From: Promethearchaeota archaeon
GTDB taxonomy: Archaea > Asgardarchaeota > Lokiarchaeia > Sigyniarchaeales > SOKP01
Direction: 5' to 3'
DNA length: 64,000 nt
Assembly: GCA_016840085.1 (NCBI GenBank)
Contig: JAEOTA010000017.1
Coordinates: forward strand, 1-64,000
Shown: in pieces, positions 7,414 to 16,006 of the stretch
Layout: each line of letters begins with the position of its first letter
Position numbering within the stretch: the first letter of the stretch is position 1
The notes under the pieces: generated by a model
Told to the model about the DNA's origin: nothing
What the model saw: the letters and a program-made list of their open reading frames with translations, nothing else
Databases searched by the model: none
Program-made: the position numbers and the translations under genes

Positions 7414-9171
7414 TTAGAATAAATGCGAAAAAGCACCAATCCCGATTACATTCGAAATCACAGCTGAGAAAAATAATTGGATTATAGTAAATGAACTCAC
7501 TAGCACTGCACTAAAACGTTTTGTATGTTCATAAATGATAGTATTAGCAACTGTAACTATTAAAAAAATAATAAAAGTAAAGAGAACAGAAGGTAAATAT
7601 GAGTAACTCCTAGCTAAAACCATTAAAATTGTATAAATTATAAAAGCTGAAATGACAATTAATTTAGCTTTAGTTTTTTCAGATTTTATAAAATTTAAGA
7701 GAGGGTAGAAAATTCTTCTAAATAGAATTTCTATTGAAAAATATATAGGAAAAATTGCTAAAGTTAGTACAATATTAACTATATTAGAAGGCCAAAAAAA
7801 AGCAAATGGATAAGAGAATGAAAAAAGCAAATAGACTAAAAGAAAATACCACGCACATATTGATGCATAAACAAGTACACTAATATTAAATTCTTCTTTC
7901 AATACGTTCTTTAATTCTTTTCTACCAAACTTAATTTTTTGGCGGTTAAAACGTATTATATATGCTATAAATTTGATTAGTATGAAGAAGCCACTAAAAA
8001 CCAAGGACGCATAAAATATTCCTATTAAACCAAAAATAGATGTAAATAATAGCCAATTTAATATAAAAATTGTTGAAGAGAATAAAATTGCAATAATTTT
8101 GCCAATTTTTTTCATTTTAAAAAGAGAGTTTTTTTGATTCTTAGGACTCTTATTATTAGATCTAGCAGGTAATCGAAAAAATTTTGCAGAATATGATACT
8201 AGAAGAAAAATTATTGTAATGAGTAAAACTAGATTTAAAAAAATTAGGACATAATTCCAAAAATAAGTAATATGTATTGGCCCATTAATCGTGATAGAAT
8301 TAAAAAAATTTAATTCAAACCATTTTATTGAATTACTAAGAACTTTATTTGAAAATAATTGGTGCCCTCCTCCGAGTAATGGAGTTGTTATATTAAGAAC
8401 TGTGCAGTTAGTCAATTCTTTTGCTTTTAATGCATTGTCCTGATAATCTAAAACCTCATCCTTTACGTGCATTATTATTAATAAGTTCTCACTATTAGTA
8501 TTATTTAATAAATTAACAGGGATATATTGTTCATATCCTTGCCATTCAAGACCAAACCGAGGTGGGTTGAAATTAACAAGGGGTGCCCAAGCAACGGTAA
8601 CCTTAAATTCAGGATTCAAAGCTTGATTCATAAGAACAACCATACCTCCAAGTGAATGACCGATAAGTCCAATTTGAGATTCATTCACGTCTGAGAAAAA
8701 TGATAAGGTTTTTAGTTTTTCTAATAATCTGGTACAATCTTGAGCAAGAGCAGGTGTATTAGTCGATTTAACGATATTATTAATGGTACCGCTACTTTCA
8801 CCATGTCCTTGATAATCTAAAGCTGCTACATAAAAGCCACGTTTAGTAAATTCTATAGGTATTCTAAGATCGAAATCTCTCTTACTTCCAATTCCATGAC
8901 AGTAAATAATTAGTGGTCCTTTTTCTTGAAAGGGTAAAGCTTTAGTAGGATAATATAGGTTTGCATAAAGTCTTGCTCCTGCTGATTTAAATTCAATTCT
9001 CTCATACTTTTTATAACTGAGAGATTTATTAATTTCTAAAGCTATAAGTGTAAAAGTTAAGAGTATAATTAGTAAAACAATTTTCTCGAGATAGAGAAGA
9101 TCTTTAGTATCAACTTTTTCTTTTAAAAATCCCCTAAGTTTTTGCTTTAGCTTCTTTTTAATAGAATTCAT
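7414..9171 (-). CDS. Membrane-anchored alpha/beta hydrolase with multi-helix C-terminal domain
   Basis: A 585-residue membrane protein. One helix (about residues 28-46) is followed by an extracytoplasmic alpha/beta hydrolase domain: oxyanion loop YCHGIGSKRDF, nucleophile elbow GHSLGG (S173), likely acid in HVKDEVLDY (about D238) and GGGHQLF (H270). After one more helix near residue 300 and a basic loop come about seven hydrophobic segments (residues 350-580). The hydrolase domain resembles esterases/peptidases of the BAAT/DLH type. I do not recognise the C-terminal membrane domain. The fusion would tether hydrolysis to the membrane, with unknown substrate. Confidence 0.75.
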   Translation of the reverse strand: MNSIKKKLKQKLRGFLKEKVDTKDLLYLEKIVLLIILLTFTLIALEINKSLSYKKYERIEFKSAGARLYANLYYPTKALPFQEKGPLIIYCHGIGSKRDFDLRIPIEFTKRGFYVAALDYQGHGESSGTINNIVKSTNTPALAQDCTRLLEKLKTLSFFSDVNESQIGLIGHSLGGMVVLMNQALNPEFKVTVAWAPLVNFNPPRFGLEWQGYEQYIPVNLLNNTNSENLLIIMHVKDEVLDYQDNALKAKELTNCTVLNITTPLLGGGHQLFSNKVLSNSIKWFELNFFNSITINGPIHITYFWNYVLIFLNLVLLITIIFLLVSYSAKFFRLPARSNNKSPKNQKNSLFKMKKIGKIIAILFSSTIFILNWLLFTSIFGLIGIFYASLVFSGFFILIKFIAYIIRFNRQKIKFGRKELKNVLKEEFNISVLVYASICAWYFLLVYLLFSFSYPFAFFWPSNIVNIVLTLAIFPIYFSIEILFRRIFYPLLNFIKSEKTKAKLIVISAFIIYTILMVLARSYSYLPSVLFTFIIFLIVTVANTIIYEHTKRFSAVLVSSFTIIQLFFSAVISNVIGIGAFSHLF

Positions 9172-9257
9172 TAGTTTTCTTAGTTTTATAGCTTTTATAT
9201 CAAAATTAAATAAGTTAAAAAGAATTATTCTTTGTTTTAAAATAATTTTTTTATTTA

Positions 9258-10064
9258 TTATCTCGATATGTAGTATCTAAATTTATCATCATCAATCTGC
9301 CATGCCTCAAAAAAATCAAATGGTTTTTTTGTATCCCATAGATCCTCTATGTTTTTAATACCATTGTAAAGATCTGTTAAAAGAGTCTTATCACAGGGAT
9401 ATTTTCTATGTGACGGATAAAGTTCAAGATTTTTTTGCCTTTCACATAATTCTATTAAATTTAAGAGGGTTTTAAGAACTTCAGGAAAGTCCTCTTTTCT
9501 AGGTAAGAATTGATCTCCATAATAAGCAACATCGCTTGTAAAAAGTTCACCTCTGCTTGTTAACAAGCATATAGACCCAGGAGAATGTCCTGGACAATGT
9601 ATAACTTTTACTTCTATTTCACCTAAATCAAAAACATCTCCATCTTTTAATGATTTAATTGTTTTTGCTGGAGGAATTAAATAATTTTGTTTTGCATATA
9701 TTTTTACAATTTCATTGGGAGAATCTTTAAAATATGAAACATCATAAGGTTTTGAAATAAGATCCACTTCATTTTCATGAATATACACCACTCCAAATTC
9801 TACATTACCTAAAGGATGATCCCAATGATAATGAGTATTGAACACTAATAGTTTTCTCTCACCTATCAAATCATCTACAATTCGTTTTAGAGGTGCTAGC
9901 CCACATCCTGTGTCAAGCAAAAGAGCAGTATGAGATCCTAAAAGTAAATACATATTAAGAGGATCATTTGTATAAACTGGATGAACGAGTGAAATATTTT
10001 CTTTTATTACATATAAATAATCCTTTTGTTTTGAAATTTCAAAATGCTGATTTTCATCACTCAT
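9258..10064 (-). CDS. MBL-fold metallo-hydrolase
   Basis: A 268-residue metallo-beta-lactamase fold protein. The metal-binding signature HxHxDH is present in NTHYHWDHPLGN, followed by HCPGHSPGS, the bridging Asp in FTSDVAYYGD and a final His in YPSHRKYP. The arrangement resembles glyoxalase II-like and lactonase-like hydrolases, so a hydrolytic two-metal enzyme is likely; the substrate cannot be read from sequence. It is transcribed on the same strand as the membrane hydrolase, 86 bases away, and may share its transcript. Confidence 0.85.
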   Translation of the reverse strand: MSDENQHFEISKQKDYLYVIKENISLVHPVYTNDPLNMYLLLGSHTALLLDTGCGLAPLKRIVDDLIGERKLLVFNTHYHWDHPLGNVEFGVVYIHENEVDLISKPYDVSYFKDSPNEIVKIYAKQNYLIPPAKTIKSLKDGDVFDLGEIEVKVIHCPGHSPGSICLLTSRGELFTSDVAYYGDQFLPRKEDFPEVLKTLLNLIELCERQKNLELYPSHRKYPCDKTLLTDLYNGIKNIEDLWDTKKPFDFFEAWQIDDDKFRYYISR

Positions 10065-10147
10065 ACTACTAATAATGTATGAAATAGATTTAAATTCACA
10101 CCTTTAATGAACGTATGTTTTTTAAAGATAAAAAATAATTTCTAAAT

Positions 10148-10987
10148 ATGAATGGTATAGCTAAGGAAAATAATTTATTTATCCGAATAATTAGAAAAAA
10201 TCCTCTTATTACATTCTTTGTCATTTCTTATCTTCTTATTATTATTTCAGTAATTCTTCGTATATTTATAAATATTCATTTTGCACTCTATTGGGTACTT
10301 TCTGCATGGAGTCCTACAATTTCTGCGATTATTATATCAGGAGTTATTGGAGGATGGTCAGAAATAAAGAAATTATTAAGTGGATTTCTAAGATGGAAAG
10401 TGAGTATTAAATGGTATTTAGCAGCATTTTTACTATTTATCGTACCTCTTATTTTTGCTGGATTTTATATTCTTTTTGGAGGTCAATCACCTGGACCAGT
10501 CCCAGATTTAACAATAAGTACCTTCTTTATTTATCTACTTTTTACCCTACTCTCTGGCCCTTTAAGTGAAGAAGCAGGCTGGCGTGGTTTTGCATTACCA
10601 AGGCTTCAATCAAGATTTAGTGCCCTAAATTCTAGTATTATTTTAGGAATTATATGGGCATGTTGGCATATACCATTACATTTTGTCGAAGTAAGAATGC
10701 CTTTTTATATTTTTATAATTTTAAATACTGTTATTTCAATTTTAATGACCTGGGCTTACAATAATACCAAAGGTAGTTTAGTAATTACTGTATTATTTCA
10801 TTTTAGTTTTAATTTTGGGGGAGCATTTATTGCAGGATATTTAGGATTATTACCTCTAATGGTGTTTTATATAAGTGGTAGTATTATGATAATACCTTAT
10901 CTTATAATTGTCGTTAAATACGCAGGTCCTGAAAAACTTTCTAGAAAACCAGATTCTGAAATGCCTTATAATAAATCGAATAAATAA
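10148..10987 (+). CDS. CPBP intramembrane metalloprotease (CAAX/Abi type)
   Basis: A 279-residue polytopic membrane protein with about eight hydrophobic segments. The family signature is intact: SEEAGWRGF (EExxxR) in one helix, WACWHIPLHF with metal-ligand His in the next, and LFHFSFN in a later helix. Relatives cleave prenylated CAAX proteins or process or protect against bacteriocin-like peptides; in archaea most roles are unknown. It stands alone and diverges from the MBL gene (83-base gap, which may hold both promoters). Confidence 0.85.
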   Translation: MNGIAKENNLFIRIIRKNPLITFFVISYLLIIISVILRIFINIHFALYWVLSAWSPTISAIIISGVIGGWSEIKKLLSGFLRWKVSIKWYLAAFLLFIVPLIFAGFYILFGGQSPGPVPDLTISTFFIYLLFTLLSGPLSEEAGWRGFALPRLQSRFSALNSSIILGIIWACWHIPLHFVEVRMPFYIFIILNTVISILMTWAYNNTKGSLVITVLFHFSFNFGGAFIAGYLGLLPLMVFYISGSIMIIPYLIIVVKYAGPEKLSRKPDSEMPYNKSNK

Positions 10988-11018
10988 AATAATCGAAAAA
11001 ATAAATTATATTCTTTTT

Positions 11019-11852
11019 TTAAATTTGCCGAGATTTTAATTCTCTATTTATTGGTTTTAATAGCATAAAATTTAATACCACCAATAACCAAGCTGAGAGT
11101 GAAAACATAAGTAGCCACTCCCAAAAGGGCGCCCATTGCCATAATGGCAAGTACGTCCAAAATGCATCAGTATACCAAAGATAGGGCACAGTATAAAAAA
11201 AACCAAAAAATATCGGAGTTAATATCCATGAATTTATTGCTAGCGATACACGTACGGTAGTAGTGTGTTTCAATCCAATTTCATTTTCCAGTAGATCAGG
11301 AAAAATGATAAATTGCGATGCCACAAGAATTCCGCTAACCATAAAAAAGATAAACGCAAAATCAGCAACAATGTCATGCCAGTAATAATCAGGTATAGGT
11401 GGTCCAAGAATAGTGTCCAATCGTTCACCTACGTCTTCAGAAATAACCCCCGTTAGAAATAATCCACACATCGCAATTAACATACAAATTAAGGTCAAAT
11501 TGCTTAATATCTTTCTTAAAAGTTTCGAACCATCTCCTTTCAGCATTTTTCTTAAATAAAATGCAGCAGGGACCATCAATATGGATGTTTGCATCATCCC
11601 AAAATCTATAATTATTGGCATTGGTGTTAAATCCAGATTGCCTAGATCACTAATATAGTTAATTAACAAATTAAATCCGGCAGGATCAGAAGGAGGGCCA
11701 GCAGGATCCAACTGGGCAACAAGATATGCTAAAGCTAAACTAAGTATCCAAACTATTGCCGTTCCAATACAAGATAACTTCACAACTTTTGGATTTATTA
11801 TAAAAGAATAAAGCCCATTTTTCTTTTCTATTATTTTCTCTTTGATTCCCAT
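11019..11852 (-). CDS. DUF998 family membrane protein
   Basis: A 277-residue membrane protein with about six hydrophobic segments, including residues 28-48, 82-100, 115-140 and 160-185. The sequence LLINYISDLGN early in the protein is the hallmark of DUF998 proteins. Function is unknown for the family. It converges on the CPBP protease gene with about 30 bases between stop codons, so the two are not co-transcribed. Confidence 0.7.
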   Translation of the reverse strand: MGIKEKIIEKKNGLYSFIINPKVVKLSCIGTAIVWILSLALAYLVAQLDPAGPPSDPAGFNLLINYISDLGNLDLTPMPIIIDFGMMQTSILMVPAAFYLRKMLKGDGSKLLRKILSNLTLICMLIAMCGLFLTGVISEDVGERLDTILGPPIPDYYWHDIVADFAFIFFMVSGILVASQFIIFPDLLENEIGLKHTTTVRVSLAINSWILTPIFFGFFYTVPYLWYTDAFWTYLPLWQWAPFWEWLLMFSLSAWLLVVLNFMLLKPINRELKSRQI

Positions 11853-12086
11853 TTTATTTCAAATCTGTTTATTCTCGATCAAAACTTTATTTAATAATAC
11901 AATTTCATTGTTCTGATATATAAGAATTTTGAAAGTTTACAGAATAATGAAAACTCAAAATAGTTCAAATTCTGCTTAATCTTTATTCGAGTAATAAAAT
12001 ATAATTATAGCCAATCTTTTAAAATAGTTAATTTCATTTATTTGAATTTAAAATGTTAAAAAAATAATTATTGGAGAATTTTAATT

Positions 12087-13244
12087 ATGGATTTCTTATT
12101 AACAGATCAACAAATGATGCTTAAAAAAATTACACGAGAGTTTGCTGAGGAATATATTGCGCCTGTAGCAGAAGAAAGTGATGAGAATCAAGAATTAGAT
12201 CCAACTGTTATGGAAAAAATGAAAGAAATGAATTATTTTGGTACATGTATTTCAGAAGAGTATGGTGGTGCGGGGCTTCATGATGATACCCTTAGTTTCT
12301 GTATTATAACAGAAGAAATTGGAAGAATTGATACTTCATGGTCAATAACGACAGGAGTTCATTGCAGTGTATGTGCATACCCAATTTACAAGTTCGGGAC
12401 TGAGGAACAAAAACAACAATTTCTTATTGATCTTGCTAAGGGTAATAAGATTGGGGCTTTTTGTTTAACAGAAGCAAATGCAGGTTCAGATGCAGCAGGA
12501 GTTCAATTAAGTGCTGTAAAAGATGGTGACGAGTGGATTTTAAATGGGAGCAAAATTTTCGCTACAAATGGGGGTATAGCAAAAACTCTACTTGTAGTAG
12601 CAAAAACAGGTGAGAAAGAAACTAGAAAAGAATTAACTATTTTTATTGTAGATACTGAAACACCAGGTTATTCTGTTGGAGTAAAAGAAGATAAGTTAGG
12701 AGCTCGTGCATCAAATACCTCTGAACTAGTATTTCAAGATGTTCGTGTTCCTCAAGAAAATATTCTAGGGAAAATTGGAGACGGATTTAAGCTGACTATG
12801 CAAATTTTAGATTTTGGAAGAATTTCTATTGCTGCTCAATGTGTTGGTCTCGGTCAAGCAGCATTAGAAGCTTCAGTTAAATATGCAAATGAAAGAGTCC
12901 AGTTTGGACGCCCCATAGGGAGATTTCAAGGAATACAATGGATGATATCCAATATGGCTTGTGCTGTTGAATCTGCTAGGTTATTAACTTATAAAGCAGC
13001 ATATTTGTGCGATAAAGGGATGGATTACGGATTAACTAGTGCTATGGCAAAGCTCGTTGCATCAGAAGCGGCTATGCAAGCTGCACATGATGCATGTCAA
13101 ATACATGGAGGTTATGGATTGATGAAAGCATATCCAGTCGAAAGATATTTCCGTGATGCTAAGATGACAGAAATTTATGAAGGAACTTCTGAAATTCAAA
13201 GATTGGTAATAGCTCATCAATTATTACGTAAAGGATTTAAATAA
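12087..13244 (+). CDS. Acyl-CoA dehydrogenase
   Basis: FAD-dependent acyl-CoA dehydrogenase of 385 residues, the family's standard length. Seen are the FAD/substrate blocks AFCLTEANAGSDAAG (~residues 129-143), GSKIFATNGGIA, and the C-terminal CQIHGGYGLMKAYPVERYFR. The final YEGTSEIQRLVIAHQLL carries the Glu used as catalytic base in most short/medium-chain enzymes. It oxidises an acyl-CoA to the enoyl-CoA and passes electrons to ETF. Its TAA overlaps the ATG of etfB by one base (TAATG), so dehydrogenase and ETF are translationally coupled. GGAG about ten bases before the start serves as RBS. Chain-length preference cannot be told. Confidence 0.93.
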   Translation: MDFLLTDQQMMLKKITREFAEEYIAPVAEESDENQELDPTVMEKMKEMNYFGTCISEEYGGAGLHDDTLSFCIITEEIGRIDTSWSITTGVHCSVCAYPIYKFGTEEQKQQFLIDLAKGNKIGAFCLTEANAGSDAAGVQLSAVKDGDEWILNGSKIFATNGGIAKTLLVVAKTGEKETRKELTIFIVDTETPGYSVGVKEDKLGARASNTSELVFQDVRVPQENILGKIGDGFKLTMQILDFGRISIAAQCVGLGQAALEASVKYANERVQFGRPIGRFQGIQWMISNMACAVESARLLTYKAAYLCDKGMDYGLTSAMAKLVASEAAMQAAHDACQIHGGYGLMKAYPVERYFRDAKMTEIYEGTSEIQRLVIAHQLLRKGFK

Positions 13245-14062
13245 TGGAAAAGATGCTTACAATATTTACCTGTATCAAACAAGTGCCTGGAGTATCTGAA
13301 GTAAGGATTGATCCTAAAACTAATACTCTTGTGAGAGAAGGTATTCCTTCAATTATGAATCCCCATGATAAACATGCTATAGAGCTCGCCTTATCAATAA
13401 AAGAACACCATGGTGCTGATGTAGTAGCATTAAGCATGGGTCCACCTCAAGCGGAAGAAGTATTAAGAGAAGCATTAGCAATGGGTGTAGATAAAGCCTT
13501 TTTATTGACTGATCGATCTTTTGCTGGAGCAGATACCTTAGCAACATCTTATACTCTAGCACTTGCTATCAAAAAATTGTTAAAAGAAAAAAAAGAGTTT
13601 GAAAATTATCTCGTTATTTGTGGGTCTCAAGCAATTGATGGAGATACAGCTCAAGTTGGACCCGAATTAGCAGAAGAGTTAGAAATCCCACAAATTACCT
13701 ATGTACAAAAATTTGAATTGAGAGGTAATAAAATAGTTGTAGAAAGGACTTTCAGAACAGAACAGGTTGTGATAATTAAAACAAAATTACCTGCTTTAAT
13801 TTCGGTATTAAAAGAAATTAATGAACCTAGATATCCTACAATGTCAGGAATCGTACATGCTTATCAAAAGAAAAAAATCTTTTATTTAAATGCTGAAGAT
13901 CTAAAGGCTGATAAGGCAAAAATAGGTTTAAACGGTTCGATGACTGAGGTATGGAAAATATTTATCCCCGAAAGAAAGGGTGAACATATTATTTTAAAAG
14001 GAACACCAGATGAAGTATCTAAAGAATTATGTTTGAATTTAAAAAAGGATAAGGTACTTTAA
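13244..14062 (+). CDS. etfB: Electron transfer flavoprotein beta subunit
   Basis: A 272-residue EtfB. Its start CIKQVPGVSEVRIDP and the AMGVDKAFLLTDRSFAGAD block followed by TLATSYTLA are typical. The latter block resembles that of ETFs working with NAD(H) in electron bifurcation, by recollection of family sequences. YVICGSQAIDGDTAQVGPEL and the recognition-loop stretch LISVLKEINEPRYP are also present. It follows the acyl-CoA dehydrogenase with a one-base overlap and precedes etfA by 14 bases, forming a three-gene operon. A second ATG three codons in is an alternative start. Confidence 0.93.
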   Translation: MEKMLTIFTCIKQVPGVSEVRIDPKTNTLVREGIPSIMNPHDKHAIELALSIKEHHGADVVALSMGPPQAEEVLREALAMGVDKAFLLTDRSFAGADTLATSYTLALAIKKLLKEKKEFENYLVICGSQAIDGDTAQVGPELAEELEIPQITYVQKFELRGNKIVVERTFRTEQVVIIKTKLPALISVLKEINEPRYPTMSGIVHAYQKKKIFYLNAEDLKADKAKIGLNGSMTEVWKIFIPERKGEHIILKGTPDEVSKELCLNLKKDKVL

Positions 14063-14076
14063 GAGGAAAAATATAG

Positions 14077-15279
14077 ATGAGTATTATCATTGATGATGAA
14101 CTTTGTACTGGGTGTGCTGCCTGTTTGGATATTTGTCCTTATGGGGGAATTGAGATAGTTGATAATAAAGCAGTTATTAATGAAAAGTGCAATCTCTGTG
14201 GAGCCTGTATTGAAGCTTGTCTTGTTGAAGCAATCATCTTAGAAAGAGAAGAAATAAAAGTAGAAAAAGTTGATATATCGCAATATAAAGGTATTTGGGT
14301 TATTGCTGAACATTATAAAAATAAAATTCACCCTGTAGCTTTCCAATTATTAGGTAAAGGGAAAGAAATAGCAGAGTTATTAGAAGTCGATTTGTCTCTT
14401 ATCATTTTAGGAGGTAATTTTGACGACCAATTGGAAGAGTTTTGTCAATATGGAACAGACGAGATAATTTATGTTAAATCGCCAATATTAAAAGATTATT
14501 ATTCTGATTTATATGCAAACATATTAACAGAGTTAATTCTTGAGAAAAAACCAGAAATAGTATTAGTGGGTGCTACTCCTACAGGAAGAGATTTTGCGCC
14601 AAGAGTTGCAAAAAGACTCAATGCAGGTTTAACAGCAGATTGTACTGGTTTGGATATTGATCTGAAAACTCGAAATCTTTTACAAACACGTCCTACTTAT
14701 GGTGGAAATATTTTGGCTACTATTCGAACACCTTATAATAGACCTCAAATGGCTACCGTGAGGCCTGGAATATTTAAAGTAGCTGAAAAATTAAAAAAAA
14801 AAGTAAGAATCACTAAAATTGACTATAAATTCGAAAAAGAAGATGCTGTTTCAAAAATAGTAAAAATCGTAGATAGAAAAAAGACTCCTATTAATCTTGA
14901 AGATGCTGAAGTTATAGTAGCAGGGGGAAGGGGTGTTAGTTCCAAAGAAAATTTCAAACTTATAGAAGAATTAGCAAAAGTGTTAGGAGCTGAATTAGGA
15001 GGTTCCAGAGTTACTGTGGAATTAAATTGGATAGCTCAGGAGAGACAAATAGGGCAAACGGGTAAAACGGTTTCACCAAAATTATATATCGCATGCGGAA
15101 TTTCTGGAGCTATTCAACATTTAGTTGGTATGCAAAATTCAGAAATAATCGTAGCAATCAACAAAGATCCAAATGCTCCTATTTTTAAGGTGGCACACTA
15201 TGGAATTGTTGGAGATCTTCATGAGATTGTGCCAGTTTTAATTGAAGAGTTAAAAAAGATAAAACCTGATGAATATTAG
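14077..15279 (+). CDS. etfA: Electron transfer flavoprotein alpha subunit with N-terminal dicluster ferredoxin domain
   Basis: A 400-residue EtfA. Residues 1-60 hold two 4Fe-4S motifs, CTGCAACLDICP and CNLCGACIEACL, fused to the alpha subunit. The C-terminal FAD domain is clear: VAGGRGV near residue 283, QIGQTGKTVSPKLYIACGIS near 330-350, and NKDPNAPIFKVAHYGIVGD. Plain EtfA lacks the ferredoxin part; the fused form is known from anaerobes where ETF exchanges electrons with ferredoxin or other Fe-S partners, including the caffeyl-CoA reductase system. This suggests the acyl-CoA dehydrogenase/ETF complex here couples to ferredoxin rather than only to a membrane ETF dehydrogenase. Confidence 0.93.
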   Translation: MSIIIDDELCTGCAACLDICPYGGIEIVDNKAVINEKCNLCGACIEACLVEAIILEREEIKVEKVDISQYKGIWVIAEHYKNKIHPVAFQLLGKGKEIAELLEVDLSLIILGGNFDDQLEEFCQYGTDEIIYVKSPILKDYYSDLYANILTELILEKKPEIVLVGATPTGRDFAPRVAKRLNAGLTADCTGLDIDLKTRNLLQTRPTYGGNILATIRTPYNRPQMATVRPGIFKVAEKLKKKVRITKIDYKFEKEDAVSKIVKIVDRKKTPINLEDAEVIVAGGRGVSSKENFKLIEELAKVLGAELGGSRVTVELNWIAQERQIGQTGKTVSPKLYIACGISGAIQHLVGMQNSEIIVAINKDPNAPIFKVAHYGIVGDLHEIVPVLIEELKKIKPDEY

Positions 15280-16006
15280 CAAAGAAAGCAATACCTATTT
15301 TATACTTTATTAATTAGTATTACTTAAATGAAACTTAGAATTCAAAACTTGCAAATTTAAAACCATAATAAAAAAAGAAAAAAGTAATGGAATGGATTTT
15401 TAGTTTTATTCGTGGAGGAATAAATTATGGCCTAAAAACAAACATTCCACTACTAGAAAAAAAAATCTTTTTCTAAATATATATATTTTTTCCCATCCTA
15501 ATAAATGTTTCGTCAATCTTATGAACGCTCTGTTCCATTATTACGTGAATTGTATAGGTATGCGACTAATATGTGTTCATGGATTTTATATTTCTTTCAT
15601 ACATCCTTAGATTAAAAATAAAAGCTTAAAGAGTTCATAAATTTAATTAAAAAAAAAAATTTTTCTTTAAAATTAGAGAAAAAAAATCAATTTTTTTGAA
15701 AATTATTATCCCAATTTTATAACAAAGTTTTAATCAACATACTTTTAATAAAAATAATTTACAATTTTATTAAGAAGTTAATAAGAATAAAATCCCTACA
15801 TAAGAACCAAAACAATTAATTTTCTAAAGTTCCAGGCTAATTTTATTATTCTGGTGCGGAGAAACACTCAAATATATTTTAAATTCACCATTTTTTAAAT
15901 TTTGATAAATAAATTTGAAATAATTTATAATATTCCATAAATAATAGAGAGAAAATTATGATATTTCTAAAAAGATGAAAAAAAAAAAATAATTATTTAT
16001 TTGCTT
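15280..16006. other. Long convergent intergenic region
   Basis: About 730 bases between two converging 3' ends, which is long for this window. It is very AT-rich with runs of A and T; a weak stem TAGAAAAA/TTTTTCTA near 15448-15474 could serve as a terminator. A 36-codon frame at 15505-15615 (MFRQSYERSVPLLRELYRYA...) has more balanced base composition than its surroundings but no RBS, and I do not claim it as a gene. No tRNA or recognisable RNA is seen. Confidence 0.4.

Noticed and set aside
15448..15474. Stem TAGAAAAA/TTTTTCTA as an intrinsic terminator or RNA gene
   Set aside because: Only A-T pairs with an A-rich loop; too weak to call beyond a mention in the intergenic entry.
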